The position numbers and the translations under genes are program-made. From positions 124,001 through 188,000 of the forward strand of contig NZ_FQWC01000008.1 of NCBI RefSeq assembly GCF_900129555.1: a DNA stretch of 64,000 nucleotides. Direction: 5' to 3'. This document shows, piece by piece, positions 25,166-32,435 of the stretch (position 1 is the stretch's first letter; each line of letters opens with the position of its first letter). The notes under the pieces were generated by a model. It made no database searches. It had not been told where the DNA came from and saw only the letters and a program-made list of their open reading frames with translations. The DNA is from Flavobacterium defluvii (GTDB lineage Bacteria; Bacteroidota; Bacteroidia; Flavobacteriales; Flavobacteriaceae).

Positions 25166-26377
25166 TTATCGTATAATTTTAAGATATGCACTATAAACGT
25201 TATCCTTAATCGAAGTTCGCATATAGTATAAATCTTCATCTTTAGTGCTTAAATCAAATTTAATTAAACCGGCATCGCAGTAATAGAAAATAGTATCATC
25301 AACAGGAAATTCAATATTCGAAATAGGCTGTGTGGTTAGTTTTATTTCCATTGCAATTTCACCATTGTTTATATCAATTTGAAAAAGTTTTGCTTTACGT
25401 GTATATCCCCAAATATTGTCATCAGCTTCGGTAATGTATTCGATATTATCGCCGCCGCTAAAATCTCTTTTCCAAAGCTGAGTTCCTGTTTTTGAATCAA
25501 CTGCATATAAAGATGAAACGGCATCTCCTTGTGCTGCAAAATATATTTTTTTGTCTTTGGTAAATATGCGTTCTTTAATATTATATTGATTTTCGTCTAA
25601 TTTAAATTGCCATACAATATCCAGTTTGTCAGGAGTTAAGGCAAAAAGTATGTCTTTTTCGCTGGCAATAAATACATTTTCGCCATCAGTTACAGGCTTT
25701 GTCTGCATGTTTTGCTCAAACGTCTTTTGGCTCAGAACTTTTCCTGTATTGGCATCAAAGCTGTAAAAACTGGATGCACTAGGAACAAAAATTTTGTTAT
25801 TAAAATAAAGAGGCTGAATATCATTATTTACAGAATCAAGTTTATAATTCCATGCTAAACTGCCATCTTTTGTATCAAGTGCATAAATATTACTATTCCC
25901 ATTTTGATTTTGAGCAATTATATACAGCTTTCCATTGTTTACAACAGGAACCTGATCTTTTAAAACAATTTGATCTGTAATATTCCCCAATCTTGATTTC
26001 CAAAAAACATCACCGCTTTGGTTATCGACTGCAATAATTTCACCATTTACAAACGGAATATATACTACTCCATTGTTTATTGTTACTTTATTTGCGCACA
26101 TTTCAGTTTTAGGGTCAGCAGCTTTTACAGTCCACCCAATTGTTTCCGATTCTAAATCATAAGAAAAAAGAGCGCCGTCATAATCATAAATTAAGATAGA
26201 TGCTTCATCTAACGGAATTTTTTTAAGCGCACTTACCACTTTATTAGTCACCATTTCGCTTGGCGGTAAAGCTTTGTTGTTTGAATTGGCAGTAGTAGGT
26301 TTGGGTGTTACCGGCGCTTGTCCAAACATATTTATAATGGCAGATATAAATAAAAGGGTTAATAATTTTGTTTTCAT
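25166..26377 (-). CDS. PQQ-like beta-propeller repeat protein (secreted)
   Basis: A 403-residue protein with a signal peptide (about 1-20, ending MFGQA) and a run of PQQ/BamB-like blades: YDYDGALFSYDLESETIGW, VYIPFVNGEIIAVDNQSGDVFW, LYIIAQNQNGNSNIYALDTKDGSLAW and so on, each with the D-x-x-x-G-x-x-x-W pattern. No PQQ-binding active-site residues are apparent, so it is probably a structural or sensing propeller in the periplasm. It is monocistronic by spacing and ends at its own terminator. Confidence 0.85.
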   Translation of the reverse strand: MKTKLLTLLFISAIINMFGQAPVTPKPTTANSNNKALPPSEMVTNKVVSALKKIPLDEASILIYDYDGALFSYDLESETIGWTVKAADPKTEMCANKVTINNGVVYIPFVNGEIIAVDNQSGDVFWKSRLGNITDQIVLKDQVPVVNNGKLYIIAQNQNGNSNIYALDTKDGSLAWNYKLDSVNNDIQPLYFNNKIFVPSASSFYSFDANTGKVLSQKTFEQNMQTKPVTDGENVFIASEKDILFALTPDKLDIVWQFKLDENQYNIKERIFTKDKKIYFAAQGDAVSSLYAVDSKTGTQLWKRDFSGGDNIEYITEADDNIWGYTRKAKLFQIDINNGEIAMEIKLTTQPISNIEFPVDDTIFYYCDAGLIKFDLSTKDEDLYYMRTSIKDNVYSAYLKIIR

Positions 26378-26539
26378 TTTTGAGATTTGGGTTTAAATAA
26401 ATGAATTTATCGCTGCAAATGAGGATATTTAAGCAGGTAATAAAGATAAACGTTTATTTGATATTAGAAATAGACAATTTTAAATCAATAAAGATTAAAC
26501 ATTTTATCTATTTATTAAAACTTAAAAGTCAGCAAAAAA

Positions 26540-26893
26540 TTATTTTTCAATGATTTTTTTTCGATGCTCAATCCCCCACTCAGTCAAATTATTTATAATA
26601 GTTTGTAATGTTTTGCCGTGGTCAGTAAGAGTATAATGAACTGTTACAGGCTGTGTATCAATAACAGATCTTTTAATGAGCTTATTTATCTCCAATTCTT
26701 TCAGTTCTTTACTGAGCATTTTGTTTGAAATACCAACTACATCATTCAAAATATCAGAAAATCGTCTTTGGTTATAATAGCAGATAGATGACAGAATAGA
26801 AATTTTCCATTTTCCGCTCAATACGTCCATAGAATCCTGTACTGCCATCATATTTTTTTTGCGCTGTTCTTTTTCAAAAGGAGTACATTCCAT
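26540..26893 (-). CDS. HxlR-family transcriptional regulator
   Basis: A 117-residue winged-helix protein. The N-terminal MECTPFEK carries the Cys typical of redox- or electrophile-sensing HxlR/YodB proteins (here Cys3). WKISILSSICYYNQRRFSDIL, SNKMLSKELKELEINKLI and VHYTLTDHGKTLQTII fill the wing-helix pattern. It is divergent from an SDR gene, with palindromic and GTTAC-rich sequence between them, fitting autorepression and control of the SDR. Confidence 0.9.
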   Translation of the reverse strand: MECTPFEKEQRKKNMMAVQDSMDVLSGKWKISILSSICYYNQRRFSDILNDVVGISNKMLSKELKELEINKLIKRSVIDTQPVTVHYTLTDHGKTLQTIINNLTEWGIEHRKKIIEK

Positions 26894-26972
26894 AAGGTTA
26901 CTTTGTTACTTGAAGATTACTGTTACTTTTAGTTACAAAGTTACTAAAATAAATAAAACCATCATAAATTTG
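26894..26972. promoter_or_regulatory. Shared HxlR/SDR promoter region with GTTAC-rich operator
   Basis: TTAGTTACAAAGTTACTAA at 26929-26947 is an imperfect 19-bp palindrome (TTAGTnACnnnGTnACTAA). Two further GTTAC-type repeats lie at about 26896-26908. A -7 box TAAATTTG for the SDR sits at 26965-26972. The operator covers the expected -33 region. The HxlR-type protein encoded next door is the best candidate binder. Confidence 0.6.
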
Positions 26973-27002
26973 CTGTTCTAACAAATTAAAAAATATAGAA
27001 AA

Positions 27003-27758
27003 ATGAGTAAACTAAATAATAAAGTTGCAATCGTTACAGGAGCTTCAAAAGGAATTGGCGCTTCTATAGCTGTTTTTTTTGCTGCAGAAGGCGCAAAAGT
27101 GGTCGTTAATTATGCATCAAGCAAAGAGGACGCTGATAAAGTTGTAAAAACTATAACAAATAAAGGCGGAACAGCAATTGCGGTACAAGGTGATGTTTCA
27201 AAAAAATCAGATGTAATCAGACTTTTTGAAGAAACAAAAAAAGCATATGGAACATTAGATGTTTTGGTAAACAATGCCGGGATTTATCAGTATTCCCCAA
27301 TTGAAGAATTAACAGAAGAATCTTTTCATTCTCAATTTAATATTAATGTTTTAGGTTCTTTATTTTCTATTCAGGAAGCCTTAAAATTGTTTGATAAAAA
27401 AGGCGGTAACATTATCAATATAAGCTCCGGAGCAAGTAATACGCCACTGCCGACAGGATCTGTATATTCCTCAACAAAAGCAGCTCTTGATGCTATTACA
27501 ATTGCACTTTCAAAAGAATTCAGCGGAAGAAATATTAGAATCAATTCTATTTTACCTGGAGTTGTTGAAACTGAAGGTTCGCATAGTGCAGGATTTATCG
27601 GTAGTGAATTCGAAGCAAAACTAGTTCAAACTACACCACTTGGGCGTACTGGACAGCCTGAAGATATTGCCAAAGTAGCAGTTTTTCTTGCCTCTGAAGA
27701 TGGAGGATGGATAAATGGAGAGAAAATAACTGTATCAGGTGGTATTTATGGTATATAA
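27003..27758 (+). CDS. SDR-family oxidoreductase
   Basis: A 251-residue classical short-chain dehydrogenase: GASKGIGA cofactor motif (about 14-21), NNAG (about 90), the catalytic Ser in NISSGASN, Tyr-x-x-x-Lys in YSSTKAAL (about 153-160) and the C-terminal PEDIAKVAVFLASEDGGWINGE signature (parts IAKVAVFLAS and WINGE). It is NAD(P)-dependent; the substrate is unknown. Control by the divergent HxlR regulator is likely. Confidence 0.9.
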   Translation: MSKLNNKVAIVTGASKGIGASIAVFFAAEGAKVVVNYASSKEDADKVVKTITNKGGTAIAVQGDVSKKSDVIRLFEETKKAYGTLDVLVNNAGIYQYSPIEELTEESFHSQFNINVLGSLFSIQEALKLFDKKGGNIINISSGASNTPLPTGSVYSSTKAALDAITIALSKEFSGRNIRINSILPGVVETEGSHSAGFIGSEFEAKLVQTTPLGRTGQPEDIAKVAVFLASEDGGWINGEKITVSGGIYGI

Positions 27759-27826
27759 TTGTATGAGTATTTTTTAACTTGACAATTTTGTAAATTAAAA
27801 ATAAACAATAGTAATTTTCTAATAAA

Positions 27827-27863
27827 AAAACTCCAAAATCAAGTGATTTTGGAGTTTTTGGAT
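27827..27863 (-). terminator. Terminator copy 1 of the tRNA-linked tandem array
   Basis: ACTCCAAAATCA-CTT-GATTTTGGAGT is followed on the minus strand by a T-run. The same hairpin, with small changes, recurs at about 28201-28236 and 28579-28614, in each case just 3' of a tRNA or tRNA-like sequence. Confidence 0.75.
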
Positions 27864-27866
27864 TTG

Positions 27867-27936
27867 TGGGCGATGAGGGGTTCGAATCCCCGACCACTTC
27901 CGATGGAATCGGAATGCTCTGAACCAGCAGAGCCTA
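27867..27936 (-). pseudogene. tRNA-like sequence 1 (5' acceptor strand missing)
   Basis: Read on the minus strand, it keeps a D-arm (GCTC...GAGC), an anticodon arm (TTCCG/CGGAA, loop ATTCCAT, apparent anticodon UCC), a T-arm and the 3' acceptor strand ATCGCCC plus A. The 5' acceptor strand GGGCGAT is absent and replaced by the end of the GIY-YIG gene, whose TAG stop overlaps the start of the D-arm. An A at the last T-stem position spoils a pair. It cannot form a normal acceptor stem, so I call it a pseudogene. Confidence 0.7.
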
Positions 27937-28185
27937 ACTTTTGCTTTTGATTAATTCTTGTATTTTAATCCGGCTTTTCCAAGATTTGATTTGCAGTTCT
28001 CTATGATGTGCAAGTTCCTTTGTCTCATATTTCTCGGTATATACAACTTTCCAATCACTGACATTTCCTGTAAAACCTTTACTTTTTTGATTATGACGAA
28101 TTAATCTCTCTTCTAAGTTAGAAGTAAACCCGATGTAGAATTTGTTTTTGCTTTCGCTGAATAGAATGTAAACAATGTAATTCAT
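27934..28185 (-). CDS. GIY-YIG nuclease-domain protein, copy A
   Basis: An 83-residue protein that is a single GIY-YIG domain. YIVYILFSESKNKFYIGFT carries the two-Tyr/Ile-Gly signature (YVY... FYIG), with a basic helix (NLEERLIRHN) and GNVSDWKVVYTEKYETKELA downstream; the Glu expected near the end lies in HHRELQIKSW. Homologues include UvrC N-domains, homing endonucleases and the small stand-alone YhbQ/UPF0213 type. It differs from copy B by very few residues. Its stop codon lies within the tRNA-like sequence. Confidence 0.85.
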   Translation of the reverse strand: MNYIVYILFSESKNKFYIGFTSNLEERLIRHNQKSKGFTGNVSDWKVVYTEKYETKELAHHRELQIKSWKSRIKIQELIKSKS

Positions 28186-28200
28186 AAATGTTTAAAAACA

Positions 28201-28236
28201 AAAAACTCCAAAATCAATTGACTTTGGAGTTTTTGG
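28201..28236 (-). terminator. Terminator copy 2 of the tandem array
   Basis: ACTCCAAAGTCA-ATT-GATTTTGGAGT with a T-run on the minus strand, 3' of the second tRNA-like sequence and upstream of GIY-YIG copy A. The stem has one G-T pair. Confidence 0.72.
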
Positions 28237-28243
28237 ATTTTTG

Positions 28244-28313
28244 TGGGCGATGAGGGGTTCGAACCCCCGACCACTTCCGATGGAATCGGAATGCTCTGAA
28301 CCAACTGAGCCTA
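28244..28313 (-). pseudogene. tRNA-like sequence 2 (5' acceptor strand missing)
   Basis: As for copy 1, but the T-stem is intact and the T-arm plus 3' acceptor strand equals that of tRNA-Val. The D-arm is GCTC-AGTTGGTTCA-GAGC and the anticodon loop ATTCCAT reads UCC. The expected GGGCGAT acceptor strand is replaced by the GIY-YIG 3' end (AAAAGTTAG). Whether it is still transcribed or processed from the tRNA-Val transcript is unknown. Confidence 0.7.
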
Positions 28314-28562
28314 ACTTTTGCTTTTGATTAATTCTTGTATTTTAATCCGGCTTTTCCAAGATTTTATTTGCAGTTCTCTTTGATGTGCAAGTTCCTTTGT
28401 CTCGTATTTCTCGGTATATACAACTTTCCAGTCACTGACATTTCCTGTAAAACCTTTACTTTTTTGATTATGACGAATTAATCTCTCTTCTAAGTTAGAA
28501 GTAAACCCGATGTAGAATTTGTTTTTGCTTTCGCTGAATAGAATGTAAACAATGTAATTCAT
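28311..28562 (-). CDS. GIY-YIG nuclease-domain protein, copy B
   Basis: Same 83-residue protein as copy A, with HQRELQ instead of HHRELQ as the visible residue change. It starts 17 bp past the terminator of tRNA-Val and ends inside tRNA-like sequence 2. Both copies are intact, with conserved GIY-YIG Tyr, Gly, Arg and Glu positions. Small GIY-YIG genes next to tRNAs are common in Bacteroidota; the duplication here, with tRNA remnants, is what makes the locus notable. Confidence 0.86.
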   Translation of the reverse strand: MNYIVYILFSESKNKFYIGFTSNLEERLIRHNQKSKGFTGNVSDWKVVYTEKYETKELAHQRELQIKSWKSRIKIQELIKSKS

Positions 28563-28578
28563 AAATGTTTAAAAACAA

Positions 28579-28614
28579 AAAAACTCCAAAATCAAGTGAC
28601 TTTGGAGTTTTTGG
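28579..28614 (-). terminator. Terminator of tRNA-Val (array copy 3)
   Basis: ACTCCAAAGTCA-CTT-GATTTTGGAGT with a T-run on the minus strand, just downstream of the tRNA. Confidence 0.78.
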
Positions 28615-28619
28615 ATTTG

Positions 28620-28694
28620 TGGGCGATGAGGGGTTCGAACCCCCGACCCCCTCGGTGTAAACGAGGTGCTCTGAACCAGCTGAGCTAATCGCCC
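28620..28694 (-). tRNA. tRNA-Val (anticodon UAC)
   Basis: The minus-strand sequence folds as a standard tRNA: acceptor GGGCGAT/ATCGCCC, D-arm GCTC/GAGC, anticodon arm CCTCG-TTTACAC-CGAGG with UAC at positions 34-36, variable loop, T-arm with TTCGAAC, and discriminator A. The 75 bases include the discriminator; CCA is not encoded. U33 and a purine at 37 are present. It heads the GIY-YIG tandem array. Confidence 0.95.
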
Positions 28695-28901
28695 TATTTT
28701 TTTGCTATCATTTCGTGATTGCGAGTGCAAATATACAGCTAGAATTTGGAATTGCAAGTATATTTTAAAAAAAATCAAATATTTTTTTCGGGCTTTTATT
28801 TAGCAACCTATTTTTCAGCTTTTTAAAAAATAAATATTTTTTATTGTTTTCTTATAATTTAGTTAAAAAATAAAATCTGAGTGTGTAATTCTTAATATTC
28901 C

Positions 28902-28932
28902 TTTGTATTCATTTGCTATAGTTATACATTTG
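28902..28932 (+). promoter_or_regulatory. Consensus promoter of the ABC exporter
   Basis: TTTG (28902-28905), 19 bp, then TACATTTG (28925-28932), a match to the Bacteroidota TTTG/TAnnTTTG pattern. The ATG at 28957 follows at 25 bp. Confidence 0.75.
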
Positions 28933-28956
28933 CATACCTAAAAACAGTATATTCTA

Positions 28957-30741
28957 ATGGCTAGATATAAAGAAAACGATTTACCAAAATCAAAAATAAC
29001 TGCTACTTCATTAAATAAGGCAAAAACAATATTTACATACGCAGGAAATCACAAATGGAAATTTTTTATTGGATTAATTTTTCTGCTTTTAACAGGTGCT
29101 ACTGCCCTTGCCTTTCCGAAATTAATGGGAATGCTGGTAGACTGTGTAAAAAACAAGGATTTTAGCGAAGCAAATACGATTGCTTTGGGATTAATTGCAA
29201 TTTTGTTTTTGCAATCTTTCTTTTCATTTTTCAGGTTATCATTATTCGTAAATTTTACCGAAAACACCTTAGCTAATCTTCGTTTAGCTTTGTACACAAA
29301 TTTAGTAAAATTGCCAATGACATTCTTTTCCCAAAAAAGAGTTGGAGAATTAAACAGCCGTATTAGCGCAGACATTACGCAGATTCAGGATACATTAACT
29401 ACTACAATTGCTGAATTTTTACGTCAGTTTATACTAATTGTTGGAGGCGTAATTTTATTGGCTACAGAAAGTTTTAAATTAACTTTGTTAATGCTTTCAG
29501 TAGTTCCTTTGGTTGCTGTTGCTGCAGTAGTTTTTGGAAGATTTATTAGAAAATATTCAAAAAAAGTACAAGATCAGGTTGCCGAAAGCCAGGTTATTGT
29601 AGAAGAAACCATGCAGGGAATTAGTATTGTAAAAGCTTTTGCAAACGAATGGTATGAGATTGCACGCTACAAAGGAAAAATTAATGAGGTTGTAAAACTG
29701 GCAATTAAAGGCGGTCAATACCGTGGTTATTTTGCTTCATTTATTATATTTTGTTTATTTGGAGCCATTGTAGCTGTGGTTTGGTTTGGTGTTCGTTTGA
29801 GTATTGCCGGTGAAATGAGCGTTGGGCAGTTAATTTCGTTTGTGTTGTATTCAACTTTTGTTGGTGCTTCTTTTGGAGGAATTGCCGAATTATATGCGCA
29901 AATTCAAAAAGCTATTGGAGCAACTGAAAGAGTTTTTGAATTACTTGACGAAAGTCCGGAGAAAATCAATTCAGATTCAAATAAAATCCACGAGAAAATA
30001 AAAGGAAATGTAACATTTAATAATGTTGCTTTTAGTTACCCTACCCGTCAGGAAATTGAAGTTTTAAAAGATGTGAACTTCTCGGCAGAATTTGGTCAAA
30101 AAATAGCGATTGTAGGTCCGAGTGGTGCTGGAAAATCTACTATTTCGTCACTTCTGTTACGTTTTTACGATATTACTTCGGGAGAAATTACAGTTGATGG
30201 AAAAAATATTTACGACTATGATTTAGAAGATCTTCGCGGGAATATGAGTATTGTTCCTCAGGATGTTATTCTTTTTGGAGGAACAATTAGAGAAAACATT
30301 GCTTACGGAAAGCCAGATGCAACTGATGAAGAAATTATACAAGCAGCAAAACAAGCAAATGCCTTTAATTTTGTAGATGGTTTTCCTGAAAAATTCGAAA
30401 CTTTGGTTGGAGAACGTGGTGTGAAATTATCTGGCGGACAGCGTCAGCGTATTGCCATTGCAAGAGCGCTGCTTAAAAATCCAAGTATATTGATATTAGA
30501 CGAAGCTACTTCGTCTTTAGACAGTGAAAGCGAAAAACTGGTTCAGGAAGCTCTGGAAGTTTTAATGGAAGGAAGAACAAGCATAATTATTGCTCACCGC
30601 CTTTCTACGATTAGAAATGCAGATAAAATTTTAGTTCTGGATAACGGAAAAATTTCAGAAGAGGGAACACATCAGGAATTGATAAACTTAGAGAACGGAA
30701 TTTATAAAAACTTAAGCAACCTGCAGTTTAGTAATTCTTAA
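28957..30741 (+). CDS. ABC transporter, fused permease and ATPase (MsbA/ABCB type)
   Basis: A 594-residue half-transporter: about six membrane helices (roughly 35-300), then an ABC ATPase with Walker A GPSGAGKST (about 386-394), signature LSGGQ (about 487), Walker B ILILDEATSSLD and the H-loop AHRLS. It works as a dimer, exporting lipid, peptide or drug. The substrate cannot be read; the sequence resembles ABCB8/ABCB10-like bacterial exporters. Its promoter is at 28902-28932. Confidence 0.92.
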   Translation: MARYKENDLPKSKITATSLNKAKTIFTYAGNHKWKFFIGLIFLLLTGATALAFPKLMGMLVDCVKNKDFSEANTIALGLIAILFLQSFFSFFRLSLFVNFTENTLANLRLALYTNLVKLPMTFFSQKRVGELNSRISADITQIQDTLTTTIAEFLRQFILIVGGVILLATESFKLTLLMLSVVPLVAVAAVVFGRFIRKYSKKVQDQVAESQVIVEETMQGISIVKAFANEWYEIARYKGKINEVVKLAIKGGQYRGYFASFIIFCLFGAIVAVVWFGVRLSIAGEMSVGQLISFVLYSTFVGASFGGIAELYAQIQKAIGATERVFELLDESPEKINSDSNKIHEKIKGNVTFNNVAFSYPTRQEIEVLKDVNFSAEFGQKIAIVGPSGAGKSTISSLLLRFYDITSGEITVDGKNIYDYDLEDLRGNMSIVPQDVILFGGTIRENIAYGKPDATDEEIIQAAKQANAFNFVDGFPEKFETLVGERGVKLSGGQRQRIAIARALLKNPSILILDEATSSLDSESEKLVQEALEVLMEGRTSIIIAHRLSTIRNADKILVLDNGKISEEGTHQELINLENGIYKNLSNLQFSNS

Positions 30742-30776
30742 ATAAATCTCAATTTTATAAATTCCAAATTCCAATA

Positions 30777-30812
30777 AAAAAGTCCATTGCTTTGCAAATG
30801 GGCTTTTTTGGT
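30777..30812 (+). terminator. Terminator after the ABC exporter
   Basis: AAAAAGTCCATT and AAATGGGCTTTTTT pair with one G-T pair around a GCTTTGC loop and end in a T-run. A single ATTCCAAATTCCAA arm of another repeat family lies just before it. Confidence 0.7.
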
Positions 30813-30832
30813 AAATCAAAATCTATTTAAAC

Positions 30833-30926
30833 TGGACTGAAGTCCAGCTCTACAATATAATTTGTTCCTTCGGAACGAAAAAGAGCCAGAGGCTCGATAC
30901 ATATTGTAGGGCTGGACTTCAGTCCC
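30833..30926. repeat. Long inverted repeat with GGACTGAAGTCC arms
   Basis: TGGACTGAAGTCCAGC (30833-) and its complement GCTGGACTTCAGTCCC (-30926) form the arms, each also continued by CTACAATAT/ATATTGTAG. In the middle are TTCCTTCGGAA and GAGCCAGAGGCTC palindromes. I recall such elements in flavobacterial genomes. It lies between the ABC exporter and the convergent proline dehydrogenase. No protein is encoded. Confidence 0.8.
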
Positions 30927-31007
30927 GTTTATAATAAACAAAAAAAAGCTCCAATTTTTAATTGAAGCTTTATATATATCTGTAAACTGAGACAGAAAAC
31001 TGAAAAA

Positions 31008-32177
31008 TTATTTCCCTTTTCTACGTTTACGTTCAGCTTTAATCATTGATAGTTCACGGCTTGTTTGTCCGGCAACTGAAGTATTTTCTTCAGCACGACG
31101 AATCAGGTACGGCATAACATCTTTAACAGGTCCAAAAGGAAGATATTTTGCAACATTATAACCATTTTCTGCCAGGTTATAGCTAATGTTATCGCTCATA
31201 CCGTATAATTGCCCAAACCAAATTCTTTTATCATTTTTTGCAATTCCTTTTTGAGCCATCATTTCCATTAATTTATAAGAACTTAATTCGTTATGAGTTC
31301 CCGCAAAAATGGCCATCGTTTCTAAATGTTCTAACATATAATGAACGGCTGCGTCATAATTTTCATCGGTTGCCTGTTTAGAAACACAAATTGGAGAAAC
31401 ATATCCTTTTTCTTCTGCACGTTTGTTTTCTTTTTCCATGTAAGCACCACGAACCAATTTCATTCCAATAAAGAAACCTTCTTTTTTAGCGATTTCGTGA
31501 AGATTTTTAAGATAATCCAAACGATCCCAGCGGTACATTTGTAATGTATTGAAGATAATTGCTTTTTCTTTATTGTATTTACGCATCATGTCAGTAACTA
31601 AGTCATCAGCAGCATCCTGCATCCAGCTTTCTTCACCATCAATCAATAATGCAACATCTTTTTTATAAGCTTCACTGCAAACCTGATCAAAACGAGCTAC
31701 TACTCTATTCCATTCTTCTTGTTCAGATGGAGTCAACGTCTGTTTTTCTCCTAATTTTTCATACAATTCAAAACGCCCTAAACCAGTTGGTTTAAATACC
31801 GCAAACGGAATTGCTAAACGTTCTTTTGCAAATTCAATAGTCTTTAATGTCATTTCTAAAGCTGCATCAAACTGCTCTTCTTCTTCTTTTCCTTCTACAG
31901 AATAATCCAAAACAGATGAAACACCTTTGGTAAACATTTTATCTACTACAGTTAAACAGTCATTTTCGTTTACTCCACCACAAAAATGATCAAAAACTGT
32001 GGCACGAATCAAACCTTCAACCGGAAGATGCGCTTTAATTGCAAAATTGGTAACAGCAGTTCCAATACGTACTAAAGGCTCACTATCAATCATTTTAAAA
32101 AGAAAGTAAGCTCTGTCAAGTTCAGTATCGCTCTTTAGCGAAAATGCAACTTGAGTATTATCGAATATTTTTTCCAT
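31008..32177 (-). CDS. Proline dehydrogenase
   Basis: A 389-residue FAD-dependent PRODH of the beta-alpha barrel type. The C-terminal part has WFGQLYGMSDNISYNLA and YLPFGPVKDVMPYLIRR, matching the family's Tyr-x-P-F-G and R-R-x-x-E-N motifs (the pair is RRAEENTS). It oxidises proline to pyrroline-5-carboxylate at the membrane, passing electrons to quinone. It is a stand-alone enzyme; the P5C dehydrogenase is not in the window. A -7 box on the minus strand (TATCTTTG, 32202-32195) is upstream. Confidence 0.93.
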   Translation of the reverse strand: MEKIFDNTQVAFSLKSDTELDRAYFLFKMIDSEPLVRIGTAVTNFAIKAHLPVEGLIRATVFDHFCGGVNENDCLTVVDKMFTKGVSSVLDYSVEGKEEEEQFDAALEMTLKTIEFAKERLAIPFAVFKPTGLGRFELYEKLGEKQTLTPSEQEEWNRVVARFDQVCSEAYKKDVALLIDGEESWMQDAADDLVTDMMRKYNKEKAIIFNTLQMYRWDRLDYLKNLHEIAKKEGFFIGMKLVRGAYMEKENKRAEEKGYVSPICVSKQATDENYDAAVHYMLEHLETMAIFAGTHNELSSYKLMEMMAQKGIAKNDKRIWFGQLYGMSDNISYNLAENGYNVAKYLPFGPVKDVMPYLIRRAEENTSVAGQTSRELSMIKAERKRRKGK

Positions 32178-32194
32178 TAAGTTTAGTTTTTGTG

Positions 32195-32202
32195 CAAAGA
32201 TA
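32195..32202 (-). promoter_or_regulatory. -7 box (TATCTTTG) of proline dehydrogenase
   Basis: On the minus strand it matches TAnnTTTG and lies 18 bp before the start codon. The expected -33 TTTG is only partly present. Confidence 0.5.
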
Positions 32203-32435
32203 GAGACTGTTTTGAATATTATTTACGAAATTGTGTGATTTTTTTTGAAATTATCAACGTGATTGTTGCTATAATTATTTTTAAAGAGTAAAATTTTACG
32301 TCGTTTTAAAAAATTGAATTTAAAATCAAAAAAGATTAATTTAGAATGATTCGTTTTTAAACAAATTAGGGCTAAAATTTGAATATATTTTACTTAAAAA
32401 TGCCTTATTTTGCGGTTTCAATTAACCGAAGAATT

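Larger units (their letters stand above)
27823..28576. repeat. Tandem duplication, about 377-bp unit: GIY-YIG gene + tRNA-like + terminator
   Basis: Two nearly identical units lie in tandem, offset by 377 bp between the two GIY-YIG frames, and they abut the terminator of tRNA-Val. Read on the minus strand, each unit is: hairpin spacer, GIY-YIG ORF, tRNA-like sequence, hairpin. The intact tRNA-Val(UAC) and its own terminator (28579-28694) form the head of the series. Confidence 0.85.

Noticed and set aside
27823-28694. CRISPR-like array
   Set aside because: The repeat unit is about 377 bp and contains a gene and a tRNA-like sequence, not short repeats with spacers.
28569-28778. 69-residue open frame on the minus strand
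   Set aside because: It reads through tRNA-Val (RLAQLV... is the translation of a tRNA gene) and has no protein-like features.
32379-32435. Upstream TTG start of aroB
   Set aside because: It adds a segment not expected in AroB; the later ATG at 32436 gives the normal length.
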